Shown here: one piece after another, positions 7,761 to 17,331 of the stretch | How the letters are laid out: the number at the start of each line of letters is the position of its first letter | How positions within the stretch are numbered: position 1 is the stretch's first letter | From: Flavobacteriales bacterium | GTDB taxonomy: Bacteria > Bacteroidota > Bacteroidia > Flavobacteriales_D > Crocinitomicaceae | Assembly: GCA_947491305.1 (NCBI GenBank) | Contig: CANLIL010000009.1 | Coordinates: 1-64,000, forward strand | Direction of reading: 5' to 3' | Length of the DNA stretch: 64,000 nucleotides | Translations under genes and position numbers: made by a program | The notes under the pieces: generated by a model | The model's database searches: none | Seen by the model: the letters and a program-made list of their open reading frames with translations, nothing else | Told to the model about the DNA's origin: nothing

Positions 7761-9032
7761 TTACCATTGAAATAATGGACGATTTCCCATCAATGCGTTT
7801 ACATCTTTTTTAACTGCTTGAATGATTGATTCATTCGAAATGTTTGTTAACACTTTATCCATTAAATCAACTACCGCAATAATTTCATCTTCTTTGATTC
7901 CTCTTGAGGTAATTGCGGGTGTTCCAACACGAATTCCTGAAGTAACGAACGGAGATTCTGTATCAAATGGAACCATGTTTTTGTTGACAGTTATATCTGC
8001 TAAAACTAAGGTATTTTCTGCGTCTTTTCCTGTTACTCCTTTTGAGCGTAAATCAATCAACATCGAATGATTATCCGTTCCACCAGAAATAATTTCATAG
8101 CCTTTTTTCATAAATGCGTCTGCCATAACACGTGCATTTCGTTTCACTTGTGCCATGTAATCTTTGTAATTTTGTGTTGCAGCTTCACCGAATGCAACCG
8201 CTTTTGCAGCAATAACGTGTTCTAAAGGTCCACCTTGAATTCCTGGGAAAACTGCCGCGTCCAATAATGCTGCCATTGAGCGTAAGTTTCCATTGTTCCA
8301 TTTAATGCCAAATGGATTTTCAAAATTGTGACGCATCATAATAATACCTCCACGCGGTCCACGCAATGTTTTATGTGTTGTAGATGTTACAATGTGACAA
8401 TGTTCTAAAGGATCATTTAACAAACCTGTTGCAATCAAACCAGCTGGATGAGAAATATCAGCTAATACGAGTGCGCCAATCTCATTAGCTACTTTACGAA
8501 TTCTAGCATAATCCCAATCACGGCTGTAAGCAGAAGCACCACAAATAATCATTTTAGGTTTCTCTTTGTGTGCAACTTCTTCCATTACATCATAATCTAC
8601 ACGTCCAGTTTCTTTGTTAACACCATAGAAAAATGGTTGGTATAATTTTCCTGAAAAATTAACTGGCGATCCATGTGTTAAGTGTCCGCCATGAGATAAA
8701 TCAAAACCTAAGATTTTGTCTCCAGGATTCAAACACGCTAAAAATACAGCAGCATTTGCTTGCGCTCCAGAATGTGGTTGAACATTAGCCCAAGTTGCAC
8801 CAAATAAGGTACACAAACGATCGATTGCTAATTGCTCCACTTTGTCTACAACTTCACAGCCACCATAGTAACGTTTACCAGGTAATCCTTCAGCGTATTT
8901 ATTTGTTAATACACTTCCCATTGCGTTCATGACTTCGTCACTGACAAAATTTTCAGAAGCAATTAATTCAACGCCATGCAATTGTCGTTGTTTTTCTTCT
9001 TCAATTAGGCGAAATATTTCTTGATCTCTCAT
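7761..9032 (-). CDS. glyA: Serine hydroxymethyltransferase
   Basis: This PLP enzyme interconverts serine and glycine while charging tetrahydrofolate with a one-carbon unit, supplying purine, thymidylate and methionine synthesis. The 423-residue length is normal. Visible motifs are [12 protein letters not shown] near the N-terminus, [33 protein letters not shown] and the PLP-lysine segment [13 protein letters not shown] with Lys at about residue 221. It is a single transcription unit with its own terminator; a one-mismatch promoter box (GATATTTG) lies 21-28 bases upstream of the ATG. I looked for a glycine riboswitch upstream and saw none. Confidence 0.97.
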   Translation of the reverse strand: MRDQEIFRLIEEEKQRQLHGVELIASENFVSDEVMNAMGSVLTNKYAEGLPGKRYYGGCEVVDKVEQLAIDRLCTLFGATWANVQPHSGAQANAAVFLACLNPGDKILGFDLSHGGHLTHGSPVNFSGKLYQPFFYGVNKETGRVDYDVMEEVAHKEKPKMIICGASAYSRDWDYARIRKVANEIGALVLADISHPAGLIATGLLNDPLEHCHIVTSTTHKTLRGPRGGIIMMRHNFENPFGIKWNNGNLRSMAALLDAAVFPGIQGGPLEHVIAAKAVAFGEAATQNYKDYMAQVKRNARVMADAFMKKGYEIISGGTDNHSMLIDLRSKGVTGKDAENTLVLADITVNKNMVPFDTESPFVTSGIRVGTPAITSRGIKEDEIIAVVDLMDKVLTNISNESIIQAVKKDVNALMGNRPLFQW

Positions 9033-9068
9033 TTGTTTAATTTTTATGGATACAAATATCGGTTTTTT

Positions 9069-9830
9069 CTATAAAATACGTTTCACACAGGTAAGTGAAT
9101 GTGTTAAATTCTTTGTTTCTGAATGGATGATTCCTTCTTTTGTAAGCATGTCCTTTCGAACCCATCCTGATGCATGAATAATTTCTTTGTTTTCGTTGAG
9201 GATGCCAACATGTATTATTTTTCCGTTTTTATTCGAGAAAAATGCCAAGTCGCCCGTTTCAATTTCTTCAAATGCTATGTCCGTTCCATTTTCCACTTGT
9301 TGTGATGCATCTCTTGGAAGGTTGCGGTCAAAAAAACGAAATACAATTTGCGTTAATCCGGAACAATCAATTCCAAAAGGCGATTTACCTCCCCATAAAT
9401 AAGGCGTGTTTAAATAAGCTGCAGCAGCTGAAAACGGATTAGTAGCTGTAATTGTTTGAGTTTTATCATTAAATGAAAATGAAAAAGGTCCAATGTTGAA
9501 GTTCGCTGAATGATCAATTGAGATGCATGATCCTTTGAAAATTTGTTGCGTTCCCCAAGGAGTTTCAATGTTACGGATTACTTCTTTTTGATACGTTAAA
9601 CCGTCTAACCAGCGTTTAACTTCTTTTTCAGAAATCTGTTCAATGTGTTTGATGTCAACAAATCCAACATAATGATCTGTAAGTGTAGTTATTTTCATCC
9701 ATGGAAGAGAAATTTCTTCAATTTGAACGATTTCTCCAAATAACAATTGAGAAACCATCTCTGCTGCATCCCTGTTTTCAGCGCGCAATGGAGAAATACT
9801 CACTTTACAAAATCCAAATTTAGTTGTCAT
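9069..9830 (-). CDS. NlpC/P60 (C40) cysteine peptidase with SH3 domains
   Basis: The 253-residue protein ends in an NlpC/P60 domain that cuts gamma-D-glutamyl-diamino-acid links in peptidoglycan peptides. The catalytic residues are visible: Cys156 in GIDCSGLTQ, His207 in KIIHVGI and a third polar residue His219 in EIIHASGWVR. The N-terminal part (about residues 1-130) has SH3b-like features, including VSISPLRAENRDAAEMVSQLLFGE and GFVDI. There is no obvious signal peptide, which suggests it acts on recycled muropeptides in the cytoplasm, as do YkfC-like enzymes of similar layout. Its start overlaps the stop of the DinB-like gene by one base (TAATG), so the two are coupled. Confidence 0.88.
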   Translation of the reverse strand: MTTKFGFCKVSISPLRAENRDAAEMVSQLLFGEIVQIEEISLPWMKITTLTDHYVGFVDIKHIEQISEKEVKRWLDGLTYQKEVIRNIETPWGTQQIFKGSCISIDHSANFNIGPFSFSFNDKTQTITATNPFSAAAAYLNTPYLWGGKSPFGIDCSGLTQIVFRFFDRNLPRDASQQVENGTDIAFEEIETGDLAFFSNKNGKIIHVGILNENKEIIHASGWVRKDMLTKEGIIHSETKNLTHSLTCVKRIL

Positions 9831-10408
9831 TATGCCTTCGGAAAATTGGGGTGTTTGATTAAATTAAGTGCTTGTTGAACATGTCGTTCGTTGTGATAAA
9901 CAACATACAACAAGGCATCTCCTAATCGCAAGCGAACAATTTTTGAAAACGATATTGGAATTTTTACTTTTCGAATGTTTACAGCAGCTGCGCGATCGAT
10001 TAGTGAAATTAATTGCACTAAATTGTTTTCAAAATCCTCAATGCTATTTGCTGTTTTTAGTTCTGCATTCGTTTTTGGGTTCATGGTGCGAATGGCATTG
10101 AATTTTCGTTTAACATTTTTAGCATTCCCTAATTTCATTGATTTCCAGGCAGATCTTCCCATAGGAGATGAAACGAAATCATCTGTAGGTGTTTTGAATT
10201 TAGTTACTTCAAATTTGTATAAAAATGTAGCATTATAATAACTCGCGAAGGCATTTAAATGAGCGAAAATCTCATTGATATTCCATGAATTGGTATCGCT
10301 TTTCCAAGATCGTTGTGTTTCAGAAAGACCTTTGAGTTGGTTTGAAACTTGTTCTAACGATTTGTTGGTGTTGGAGTTAAGTTCTAGGATAAGTTCGTGT
10401 GTTGTCAT
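9830..10408 (-). CDS. DinB-superfamily protein
   Basis: The 192-residue protein has the four-helix DinB/YfiT layout: W-N-I-N-E-I-F-A-H-L-N near residue 45-53 with a potential metal His, and YHNERHVQQALNLI near the C-terminus with two more His at the usual spacing. Family members are metal-dependent, often thiol-linked enzymes, but most have no known reaction. It is the first gene of a two-gene unit with the NlpC/P60 peptidase and carries a TATTTTTG promoter box about 18 bases before its ATG. One of three DinB-like genes in this window. Confidence 0.75.
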   Translation of the reverse strand: MTTHELILELNSNTNKSLEQVSNQLKGLSETQRSWKSDTNSWNINEIFAHLNAFASYYNATFLYKFEVTKFKTPTDDFVSSPMGRSAWKSMKLGNAKNVKRKFNAIRTMNPKTNAELKTANSIEDFENNLVQLISLIDRAAAVNIRKVKIPISFSKIVRLRLGDALLYVVYHNERHVQQALNLIKHPNFPKA

Positions 10409-10425
10409 ACTTAAATTGCTTGTAT

Positions 10426-10433
10426 CAAAAATA
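10426..10433 (-). promoter_or_regulatory. -7 promoter box (TATTTTTG) of the DinB / NlpC unit
   Basis: Full match to TAnnTTTG on the minus strand, 17 bases before the ATG at 10408. The implied leader is about 12 bases. Confidence 0.5.
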
Positions 10434-10546
10434 ACATCTTTTAGTGTAACTTTTATAAAAAATCAAAAAGAATAACATAAAATCTAAGAAAAGATAAAAA
10501 ACGTGTAATTAATCAATTATCCTTAAATTCGTAGCAAAGTACAAAC

Positions 10547-11308
10547 ATGCGTCCATTACTATTCATAACAAATGATGATGGGATTTCTGCAAAAGGAATC
10601 CGTTCTTTAATTGAAGTTGCTCAAACTTTTGGTGATGTTCTCATCATTGCTCCTGATAAACCTCAGTCTGGAATGGGGCATGCAATTACAGTAAATCAAA
10701 TATTACGGTTAGAAAAAGCTGTTTTATTTCCAGATTTAGAGGCATATACATGTTCTGGGACACCTGTTGATTGCGTTAAATTAGGAATTTATGAAGTGAT
10801 GAAACGCAAACCAGACTTGATTCTTTCTGGCATCAACCACGGTTTAAATTCTGCTTCGAATGTTTTGTATTCGGGAACGATGTCAGCCGCAGTGGAAGGA
10901 GCAATGGAAAACATTCCTTCAATCGGTTTTTCGTTGGATAGCTTTGACTCAAATGCTGATTTTTCAACGGCAAAAGAGGCGGTTAGAATGGTGCTTGAAT
11001 ATGCTTTGAAAAACACATTTCCGGATCATGTTTGTTTGAATGTGAATATCCCAAATGTGCAAAAGGAAGCATTGAAAGGAATTAAAGTTTGTCGTCAAGC
11101 GCATGCATTTTGGGAAGATCGTTTTGATAAACGCATCGATCAATTTGGAAAACCGTATTATTGGTTAACGGGAGAATTTAAAAATGAAGATCACGCTGAA
11201 GACACTGATTTATTTGCCTTGAATGAAGGTTTTGTAAGTGTTGTTCCCACACAATTTGATTTAACAGCTTACAAAGCACTTGAAAATTTTAAAAAATTAG
11301 AACAATGA
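10547..11308 (+). CDS. surE: 5'/3'-nucleotidase SurE
   Basis: SurE is a metal-dependent nucleoside monophosphate phosphatase of the cytoplasm linked to stationary-phase survival. The 253-residue protein opens with LLFITNDDGISAKGI, carrying the metal-binding Asp pair, followed by DKPQSGMGHAIT, CSGTPVDCVKLG and SGINHGLNSASNVLYSGTM, all diagnostic for the family. It starts a rightward operon: it overlaps the small membrane-protein gene by 4 bases, which in turn is 1 base from lpxB. A TAAATTCG sequence upstream is close to the -7 consensus but has one mismatch. Confidence 0.96.
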   Translation: MRPLLFITNDDGISAKGIRSLIEVAQTFGDVLIIAPDKPQSGMGHAITVNQILRLEKAVLFPDLEAYTCSGTPVDCVKLGIYEVMKRKPDLILSGINHGLNSASNVLYSGTMSAAVEGAMENIPSIGFSLDSFDSNADFSTAKEAVRMVLEYALKNTFPDHVCLNVNIPNVQKEALKGIKVCRQAHAFWEDRFDKRIDQFGKPYYWLTGEFKNEDHAEDTDLFALNEGFVSVVPTQFDLTAYKALENFKKLEQ

Positions 11309-11613
11309 AATTGAGAAAATGGACAAAAGAAAATACCTTAGGTAGTTTAATTGGAATTGTTTCACCATTACTTTTTATTCCAATTGTCATTGCATTATTG
11401 GCTTGGGCTCAAAATTATCCATTTAGTCAGTTATGGAGTAAATTCAGCGCTATGGATTTGGTTAAAAGTAAAGTGATTTCATTGGCAATTATTGCAAATT
11501 TAATTTGGTTTTATTTGTTGTTAAATCGCTCAAAATACGAAATGGCTCGCGGTGTAATTATCGGTTCAATTTGCTTTTTACCCTATATTTTATATTTGAA
11601 TTTTATTCATTAA
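11305..11613 (+). CDS. Small three-helix membrane protein between surE and lpxB
   Basis: The 102-residue protein has three hydrophobic segments: about residues 14-37 (LIGIVSPLLFIPIVIALLAW), 55-74 (VISLAIIANLIWFYLLL) and 84-100 (VIIGSICFLPYILYL). No catalytic motif is visible and I do not recognise a named family. Its ATG overlaps the surE stop by 4 bases and its stop is 1 base before lpxB, so it is co-translated with both. A role linked to lipid A or the inner membrane is inference from position only. Confidence 0.8.
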   Translation: MKLRKWTKENTLGSLIGIVSPLLFIPIVIALLAWAQNYPFSQLWSKFSAMDLVKSKVISLAIIANLIWFYLLLNRSKYEMARGVIIGSICFLPYILYLNFIH

Positions 11614-11614
11614 C

Positions 11615-12745
11615 ATGAAGAAATTAAAACTATACATCATAGCTGGGGAGGCTTCAGGTGATTTGCATGGAAGTAATTTGATGAAACACTTGAAAGCTGA
11701 AAATTCAGAGATAGAATTTAGGTTTTGGGGTGGAGATAAAATGCAGCAACAAGGCGGAACGCTCGTTAAACACATAAAGGATCTTGCTTTTATGGGGTTT
11801 CTTGAAGTACTTAAAAACATCAAAACGATTTTAAATAACATTCGTTTCTGTAAAAATGACATTGCAGCATTTCAACCGGATGCCTTGATCTTGATTGATT
11901 ATCCTGGGTTTAATTTACGTATTGCTGAATGGGCAAAATCGCAGGGCATAAAAGTTTATTATTATGTCTCTCCGCAAGTTTGGGCATGGAAACAATCACG
12001 CGTTCACAAGATAAAAAAATGCGTAGATGAACTTTACGTAATATTACCGTTTGAAAAAGATTTTTATAAAAAGTTCGATTTTGATGTTCACTATTTAGGT
12101 CACCCTTTACTAGATGCAGTTGATGATTTTAAAGCAACGATAGTCGATAAAAAATTAATTTATTCTGAAAATAATTTATCAGATAAACCCATCATAGCCT
12201 TGTTGCCTGGTAGCAGAAAACAAGAGGTTGCGATGAAATTACCCATCATGTTAAATGCTGTTCGATCTTTTAAGGAGCATCAAATTGTTATTGCTGGAGC
12301 ACCAAGTTTATCAGAAGATTTTTACCTGCAATTTATTAAGCAATCGGATCAAATTATTTTTGGAAAAACATACGATTTATTGGAAATTTCAGAAGCTGCT
12401 CTCGTTACTTCAGGTACTGCAACACTTGAAACTGCTTTGTTTAAAGTACCACAAGTTGTGTGCTACAAAGGTTCAAATTTCTCGTATCAAATTGCAAAAC
12501 GATTGATAAAAATTAAGTTTATCTCATTGGTCAATTTAATCTTAAACCGTGAGGCAGTCAAGGAATTAATTCAACAAGAGTGCAATGCTGCTTTCATTGA
12601 AAAAGAATTGTCTAAAATTGTTGCAGGTGGAAAGAATCGTGAAAAGATGTTGAACGACTACAATGAATTAGAGCAAATCTTAGGAGCTGGAGGGGCAAGT
12701 AAGAAAATCGCACATGCGCTGTTGAAAACTATTAATCAAGCTTGA
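11615..12745 (+). CDS. lpxB: Lipid-A-disaccharide synthase
   Basis: LpxB joins UDP-diacylglucosamine and lipid X to make the lipid A disaccharide at the inner-membrane surface. The 376-residue protein has the family N-terminus IAGEASGDLHGS, the central YYYVSPQVWAWKQSRV segment and LLPGSRKQEV, followed by VTSGTATLETAL in the nucleotide-binding half. Length and motif order are normal. It is the third gene of the surE operon and shows that the organism makes lipid A. Confidence 0.97.
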   Translation: MKKLKLYIIAGEASGDLHGSNLMKHLKAENSEIEFRFWGGDKMQQQGGTLVKHIKDLAFMGFLEVLKNIKTILNNIRFCKNDIAAFQPDALILIDYPGFNLRIAEWAKSQGIKVYYYVSPQVWAWKQSRVHKIKKCVDELYVILPFEKDFYKKFDFDVHYLGHPLLDAVDDFKATIVDKKLIYSENNLSDKPIIALLPGSRKQEVAMKLPIMLNAVRSFKEHQIVIAGAPSLSEDFYLQFIKQSDQIIFGKTYDLLEISEAALVTSGTATLETALFKVPQVVCYKGSNFSYQIAKRLIKIKFISLVNLILNREAVKELIQQECNAAFIEKELSKIVAGGKNREKMLNDYNELEQILGAGGASKKIAHALLKTINQA

Positions 12746-12766
12746 TTCAGTAAGAAGTTCAATGTT

Positions 12767-12774
12767 TATTTTTG
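12767..12774 (+). promoter_or_regulatory. -7 promoter box (TATTTTTG) of the SpoIID-like gene
   Basis: Full match to TAnnTTTG. Its last base is 5 bases before the G of the GTG start at 12779, so with the usual spacing the transcript would begin at the start codon itself (possible leaderless mRNA). Confidence 0.45.
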
Positions 12775-12778
12775 CATC

Positions 12779-13960
12779 GTGAGGTTCATTTTTACAGTTG
12801 TTATCGTTTTCTTTTTGAGCAATAGTTTTGCGCAACAGTTGCGTATTGGCTTATTTAGAGAGTATTCAACCAAAAAAATCTCATTTTCATATAACAATGG
12901 TAGTTACTCGATTTTTGCCGATTCATTAGATTTTGGAGCAATTTTGCCCAACGAATTCATCGATCTTTCGATAGAAAACGGAAAAGTCCACCTTAAAAAA
13001 GGAGCAACAGATATTGGAGATTTTGAAACGGTTTTTTTGATTCAAAACAACTTAAAAACATCTTTGACATTAAATGTAAAATCGCCCTTATTGAAACTTC
13101 GAAAATACGAAGGAGATTTTGAAATGACTGTGCGAGAAAAAAATCTTAGCATTGTTAATTTGGTCGATATGGACACTTATTTAGCAGGTGTTGTTGAATC
13201 GGAAGGTGGTGGTGGGCGACAAATTGAATATTACAAGGTACAAGCATTAATGAGTCGAACATATGCCTTGAAATACCTTGGGAAACACAAAAAAGAAGGA
13301 TTTGATTTGTGTGATCGCGTTCATTGTCAAGCGTATCACAACATGTTAATCTATACACCTATTATTGATTCAGCAGTTATAAAAACCCACGATTTAGTGA
13401 TGTTGGATGAAAAAGGAAAATTAATTGATGCTTATTTTCATGCAAATTGTGGTGGACAAACATCAGAACCTCAAGATGTTTGGAACGAGCGAATAAATTA
13501 TTTGGAGACATTTAAAGACACTTTTTGCATTTATACCAAACAAGCCAACTGGGAGAAACGAGTGAGCCAAGAAGAATGGCGCGATTTTTTAGTGACAAAG
13601 TACAATTTTCCAGTTTCAGATTCCATGATCGCAAAACAAATGTTTACCTTTCAACAAACGCAGCGATTGGCATTTTATATCAATCCAATTTTTGGAATTC
13701 CATTAAGGGATTTACGGGAGCATTTTAATTTAAAATCTACTTTTTTCAGCTGTTACCCCGAAAATGAAGAGGTTGTAATTATAGGAAGAGGATTTGGGCA
13801 TGGTGTAGGCTTATGTCAAGAAGGAGCAATGAAAATGGCAAAGTCAGGATTCAATTTCCAGCAAATTGCATTTTATTATTTTCCTGGAATTGTAATTGAA
13901 GAATATTCAAAACAACAATTCTTTAAACAACGTCAAGGAAGTTTAAAAGTAATTAATTAG
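12779..13960 (+). CDS. SpoIID/LytB-domain protein
   Basis: The 393-residue exported protein has a signal peptide (RFIFTVVIVFFLSNSFAQ) and a SpoIID/LytB domain: NLVDMDTYLAGVVESEGG, VQALMSRTYALKYLG, CDRVHCQAYHN, then YFHANCGGQTSEP and the C-terminal GRGFGHGVGLCQEGAMKMA. In sporulating bacteria SpoIID is a lytic transglycosylase cleaving denuded glycan strands; Bacteroidota homologues are probably cell-wall hydrolases in growth or division. The start is GTG at 12779, chosen because the signal peptide begins there and no ATG is closer. It ends overlapping the convergent DivIC-like gene by 8 bases. Confidence 0.88.
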   Translation: MRFIFTVVIVFFLSNSFAQQLRIGLFREYSTKKISFSYNNGSYSIFADSLDFGAILPNEFIDLSIENGKVHLKKGATDIGDFETVFLIQNNLKTSLTLNVKSPLLKLRKYEGDFEMTVREKNLSIVNLVDMDTYLAGVVESEGGGGRQIEYYKVQALMSRTYALKYLGKHKKEGFDLCDRVHCQAYHNMLIYTPIIDSAVIKTHDLVMLDEKGKLIDAYFHANCGGQTSEPQDVWNERINYLETFKDTFCIYTKQANWEKRVSQEEWRDFLVTKYNFPVSDSMIAKQMFTFQQTQRLAFYINPIFGIPLRDLREHFNLKSTFFSCYPENEEVVIIGRGFGHGVGLCQEGAMKMAKSGFNFQQIAFYYFPGIVIEEYSKQQFFKQRQGSLKVIN

Positions 13961-14252
13961 AAATACGTTTGGTGTGAGAAATAATGAAAATTTCTTCGTC
14001 GTCCTTTTTGAATAACTTGTTTTCACGGGCATAATTTTCTAGCTCAGAGGTGTAATGCAATTTTTTTAAGGTAAATCTTAATTGCATTAATCTTCCTGAA
14101 ACTTCTTCTTTTGCCACTTGCAATTTTCCTAGTTTATTGTTTTGATTGATTATCGTGAAAATATCAACATCATCAAGAAATAAAATATATACAAAAAAAA
14201 TACAACTCGTAAAAATGAATTTATTTTTTAGTAAGTGCATGTATTTTTTCAT
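13953..14252 (-). CDS. FtsB/DivIC-type septum formation initiator
   Basis: The 99-residue protein has one N-terminal transmembrane helix (about residues 11-27) and a coiled coil (about 35-75, with LGKLQVAKEEVSGRLMQLR) followed by a short beta-type tail containing YTSELENYARENKLFKKDDEEIF. This is the layout and end pattern of FtsB/DivIC proteins, which join FtsL and FtsQ/DivIB in the divisome to control septal wall synthesis. Family members are short and variable, so the call rests on architecture and on the ENYARE...DEEIF pattern. The ATG at 14252 is followed three codons later by a second one (14240); either is possible. Confidence 0.8.
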   Translation of the reverse strand: MKKYMHLLKNKFIFTSCIFFVYILFLDDVDIFTIINQNNKLGKLQVAKEEVSGRLMQLRFTLKKLHYTSELENYARENKLFKKDDEEIFIISHTKRISN

Positions 14253-14331
14253 AATATTCTTTTTTATAAAAATACACTTTAAGTAATTTGTATTTTTCTA
14301 GGTATCATAATTTTATACATACTATAATGTT

Positions 14332-14358
14332 AAAAAAAAGCCTCATTACTGAGGCTTT
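14332..14358 (-). terminator. Intrinsic terminator of the secreted TPR-like gene
   Basis: An AAAGCCTCA / TGAGGCTTT stem with a 4-base loop, followed on the minus strand by a run of T residues, 5 bases after the stop of the gene at 14363. Confidence 0.85.
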
Positions 14359-14362
14359 CAAA

Positions 14363-15109
14363 TTAGTTCATTAAAGCATTTAATTCTTCTGCTTTTGTTT
14401 TAAATTCTTCGTCCTCAGCAAATAGCGGTTCAACTTTTGAAAGTAATGCTTTTGCTTTCGAAACTTGTTTCCCATCAATTAAACATTCAACCGTGCTAAA
14501 GATCCCAACTTTAAAAAGAGCTAAATCTGCCTCGCCCCATTCTTTAATGTCTTCATTTTTAGCAATCATTTTGGTGATTTCTGCGTCAGCTGTTTTCCAA
14601 ATTGTTAAGGCAGTACCTTTATCAGCTTTTCTATATTTTGCAGCGCCATCAATGTATTGCGCTCCAATTGGGTGATAAGACATTTTAGAATATTTCATTG
14701 CCCAACCAGATGCTTTTGCATAATCTTTAGCAGTTAAATCATTGGTGATGTATTCTGATACAGCAACTTGAAATTCCCCAATAAATTCACCGAATTCATT
14801 CATCAAAGTAGAATCTTTGTCTATTTTAAATGCTTTGGTCATTGCGCCAATTGCTTCTTTAAATGCATTTTTAAATTTCTCATCTTTTGAGCTAGAAACA
14901 GACATTTTGTGTAAACCTTTCGCTAGCCAAACATATGGGATTGGATCTTTTTTTAAATCTTCTTTTTGCGTATAATTATCAGCATATTTTATCAATTTCT
15001 CATATTTACCATCTGCAAATAATATTTTTAAATCATTGTAATCAGGTGCTTGACCGAAAACTTGAAAACTTCCTGATACTAGAATTACTAATGCGATTAT
15101 TTTTTTCAT
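14363..15109 (-). CDS. Exported helical-repeat (TPR-like) hypothetical protein
   Basis: The 248-residue protein has a signal peptide (MKKIIALVILVSGSFQVFGQ) and an otherwise helical mature part with weak tetratricopeptide character: DLKILFADGKYEKLIKYADNY, PYVWLAKGLHKMSV, AIGAMTKAFKIDKDS and DLALFKVGIFSTVECLIDGK. No lipobox and no enzyme motif are present. It is a single gene with its own terminator. It is probably periplasmic or attached to the outer membrane through partners, but the function is unknown. Confidence 0.78.
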   Translation of the reverse strand: MKKIIALVILVSGSFQVFGQAPDYNDLKILFADGKYEKLIKYADNYTQKEDLKKDPIPYVWLAKGLHKMSVSSSKDEKFKNAFKEAIGAMTKAFKIDKDSTLMNEFGEFIGEFQVAVSEYITNDLTAKDYAKASGWAMKYSKMSYHPIGAQYIDGAAKYRKADKGTALTIWKTADAEITKMIAKNEDIKEWGEADLALFKVGIFSTVECLIDGKQVSKAKALLSKVEPLFAEDEEFKTKAEELNALMN

Positions 15110-15186
15110 TGTGTTTATTTTTAAATTATCTTTTTACAAATTGTATGCCGAATTTACAAAACAAATTTCAGTATGCAAAATTCGGC

Positions 15187-17328
15187 TTATACTTCATTAC
15201 TTTTTATTAATAATCTTAGTATTTCTTGTGCTGCTTTTGAAATTTTAGTGCCAGGACCAAAAATCCCAAAAACCCCTGCTTTGTATAAGAAATCATAATC
15301 TTGTTGCGGAATTACACCACCAGCAATGACCATAATATCCTCACGGTTTAATTTTTTTAATTCTTCAATCACTTGAGGAACCAATGTTTTGTGTCCTGCA
15401 GCTAACGAAGAAACGCCTAATATATGCACATCGTTTTCAATGGCTTGTTTCGCTGCCTCTGCAGGTGTTTGAAATAATGGGCCAATATCAACGTCAAATC
15501 CTATATCTGCAAAGGAAGATGCAATTACTTTCGCGCCGCGATCATGGCCATCTTGTCCCATTTTTGCGATCATAATTCGTGGACGTCTTCCTTCAGTTTT
15601 ACTGAATTCGTTAGTCAATTCTTGTGCAATTTTAAAATCTTTATCATCCATAGCTTCGTGAGAATAAACACCAGAAATTGATCGAATAGTCGCTTGGTAG
15701 CGACCAAAAACATTTTCCATTGCCAACGAAATCTCGCCCAATGAAGCACGTTCTCTCGCACAACGAATCGCTATTTCTAGTAAATTTCCAGTTCCATTTT
15801 TAGCCGCTTCCTCTAGTTCGTTTAATAAGGCTGCAACATTTTCTTGCTTACGATTTGCTTTTAATTGAGCTAAACGTTCAAGTTGTGCAGTTCGTACTTT
15901 TGTATTGTCAACTTCTAGAATTTCAATTTTTGTTGATTCTTCGTCAGAAATCTCGAATCTGTTTACACCAACAATAACATCTTTTCCAGAATCAATGCGC
16001 GCTTGTTTTCGAGCAGCGGCCTCTTCAATACGCATTTTTGGTAAGCCTGTTTCAATTGCTTTGGACATGCCACCAAGTTCTTCAACTTCTTCTATTAATT
16101 TCCATGCTTCATTTACCAATTCTTCCGTTAATTTTTCGACGTAATAACTGCCACCAAAAGGATCAATAAACGATGTTACACCAATTTCTTCTTGAATATA
16201 AATTTGTGTATTTCGTGCAATTCTTGCAGAAAAATCGGTTGGTAAAGCGATGGCTTCATCTAAAGCGTTGGTGTGTAACGATTGTGTTCCGCCTAAAACT
16301 GCTCCAAGTGCTTCGATACAGGTTCGTGCAATATTATTAAAAGGATCTTGTTCTGTTAAACTCCAACCTGATGTTTGACAATGTGTTCTTAAGGCTAATG
16401 ATTTATCGCTTTTTGGTTGAAACTGTTTGACTATTTTAGACCAAATTAATCGTCCTGCTCTCAATTTCGCAATTTCCATGTGATGGTTCATTCCAATTGC
16501 CCAAAAGAAACTTAATCGCGGTGCAAAGGAATCAATATCCATGCCAGCAGCAATTCCTGCTCGAATGTATTCCAAACCGTCTGCTAAGGTGTAAGCTAAT
16601 TCAATGGCAGCAGTTGCTCCAGCTTCTTGCATGTGGTAGCCAGAAATTGAAATGGAATTGAATTTCGGCATGTGTTTCGACGTATACGCAAAAATATCCG
16701 AAATAATTCGCATGGATGGAGTAGGCGGATAAATGTATGTATTTCTCACCATGAACTCCTTTAAAATATCATTTTGAATAGTTCCTGTTAATTTTTCTTG
16801 AGCCACACCTTGTTCTTCTGCAGCAACAATATAAAAGGCTAAAATTGGAATAACAGCTCCGTTCATCGTCATTGAAACAGACATTTCATCTAAAGGAATT
16901 TGGTCAAAAAGGATTTTCATATCCAAGATAGAATCGATTGCGACCCCAGCTTTTCCAACATCGCCAACAACGCGTTCGTGATCTGAATCGTATCCTCTGT
17001 GCGTTGCTAAATCGAATGCAACTGAAAGACCTTTTTGTCCCGCAGCTAAATTCCTTCTATAGAAAGCATTGGATTCTTCAGCAGTTGAAAATCCTGCATA
17101 TTGACGAATGGTCCAAGGTCGAATGGCATACATTGATGCATATGGCCCTCTCAAGAAAGGAGCAATTCCTGAAACGTATCCAATGTGTTCGGTTTCTGCA
17201 AGTGCTTCTTTAGTATAGAATGAATTTAATGCAATTTTTTCAGCCGTTTCGTAAGAAACGATTGGTTCTTTTCGCTCAATTGAACGTGTTTGTTCAAATG
17301 GAATGGAAGTAAAATCTATTCGTTTCAT
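15187..17328 (-). CDS. Methylmalonyl-CoA mutase, large catalytic subunit
   Basis: This adenosylcobalamin enzyme interconverts methylmalonyl-CoA and succinyl-CoA, used in propionate metabolism. The 713-residue length is normal. The catalytic TIM barrel shows [28 protein letters not shown]-type sequence, [19 protein letters not shown] and [19 protein letters not shown]. The C-terminal cobalamin-binding domain has the base-off signature [16 protein letters not shown] (about residues 583-598) with the axial His, and later [11 protein letters not shown]. It lies 3 bases after the small subunit in the same operon. Confidence 0.97.
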   Translation of the reverse strand: MKRIDFTSIPFEQTRSIERKEPIVSYETAEKIALNSFYTKEALAETEHIGYVSGIAPFLRGPYASMYAIRPWTIRQYAGFSTAEESNAFYRRNLAAGQKGLSVAFDLATHRGYDSDHERVVGDVGKAGVAIDSILDMKILFDQIPLDEMSVSMTMNGAVIPILAFYIVAAEEQGVAQEKLTGTIQNDILKEFMVRNTYIYPPTPSMRIISDIFAYTSKHMPKFNSISISGYHMQEAGATAAIELAYTLADGLEYIRAGIAAGMDIDSFAPRLSFFWAIGMNHHMEIAKLRAGRLIWSKIVKQFQPKSDKSLALRTHCQTSGWSLTEQDPFNNIARTCIEALGAVLGGTQSLHTNALDEAIALPTDFSARIARNTQIYIQEEIGVTSFIDPFGGSYYVEKLTEELVNEAWKLIEEVEELGGMSKAIETGLPKMRIEEAAARKQARIDSGKDVIVGVNRFEISDEESTKIEILEVDNTKVRTAQLERLAQLKANRKQENVAALLNELEEAAKNGTGNLLEIAIRCARERASLGEISLAMENVFGRYQATIRSISGVYSHEAMDDKDFKIAQELTNEFSKTEGRRPRIMIAKMGQDGHDRGAKVIASSFADIGFDVDIGPLFQTPAEAAKQAIENDVHILGVSSLAAGHKTLVPQVIEELKKLNREDIMVIAGGVIPQQDYDFLYKAGVFGIFGPGTKISKAAQEILRLLIKSNEV

Positions 17329-17331
17329 AGT

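Noticed and set aside
9033-9068. Search for a glycine riboswitch before glyA
   Set aside because: Only 36 bases separate glyA from the preceding gene, with no aptamer-like structure.
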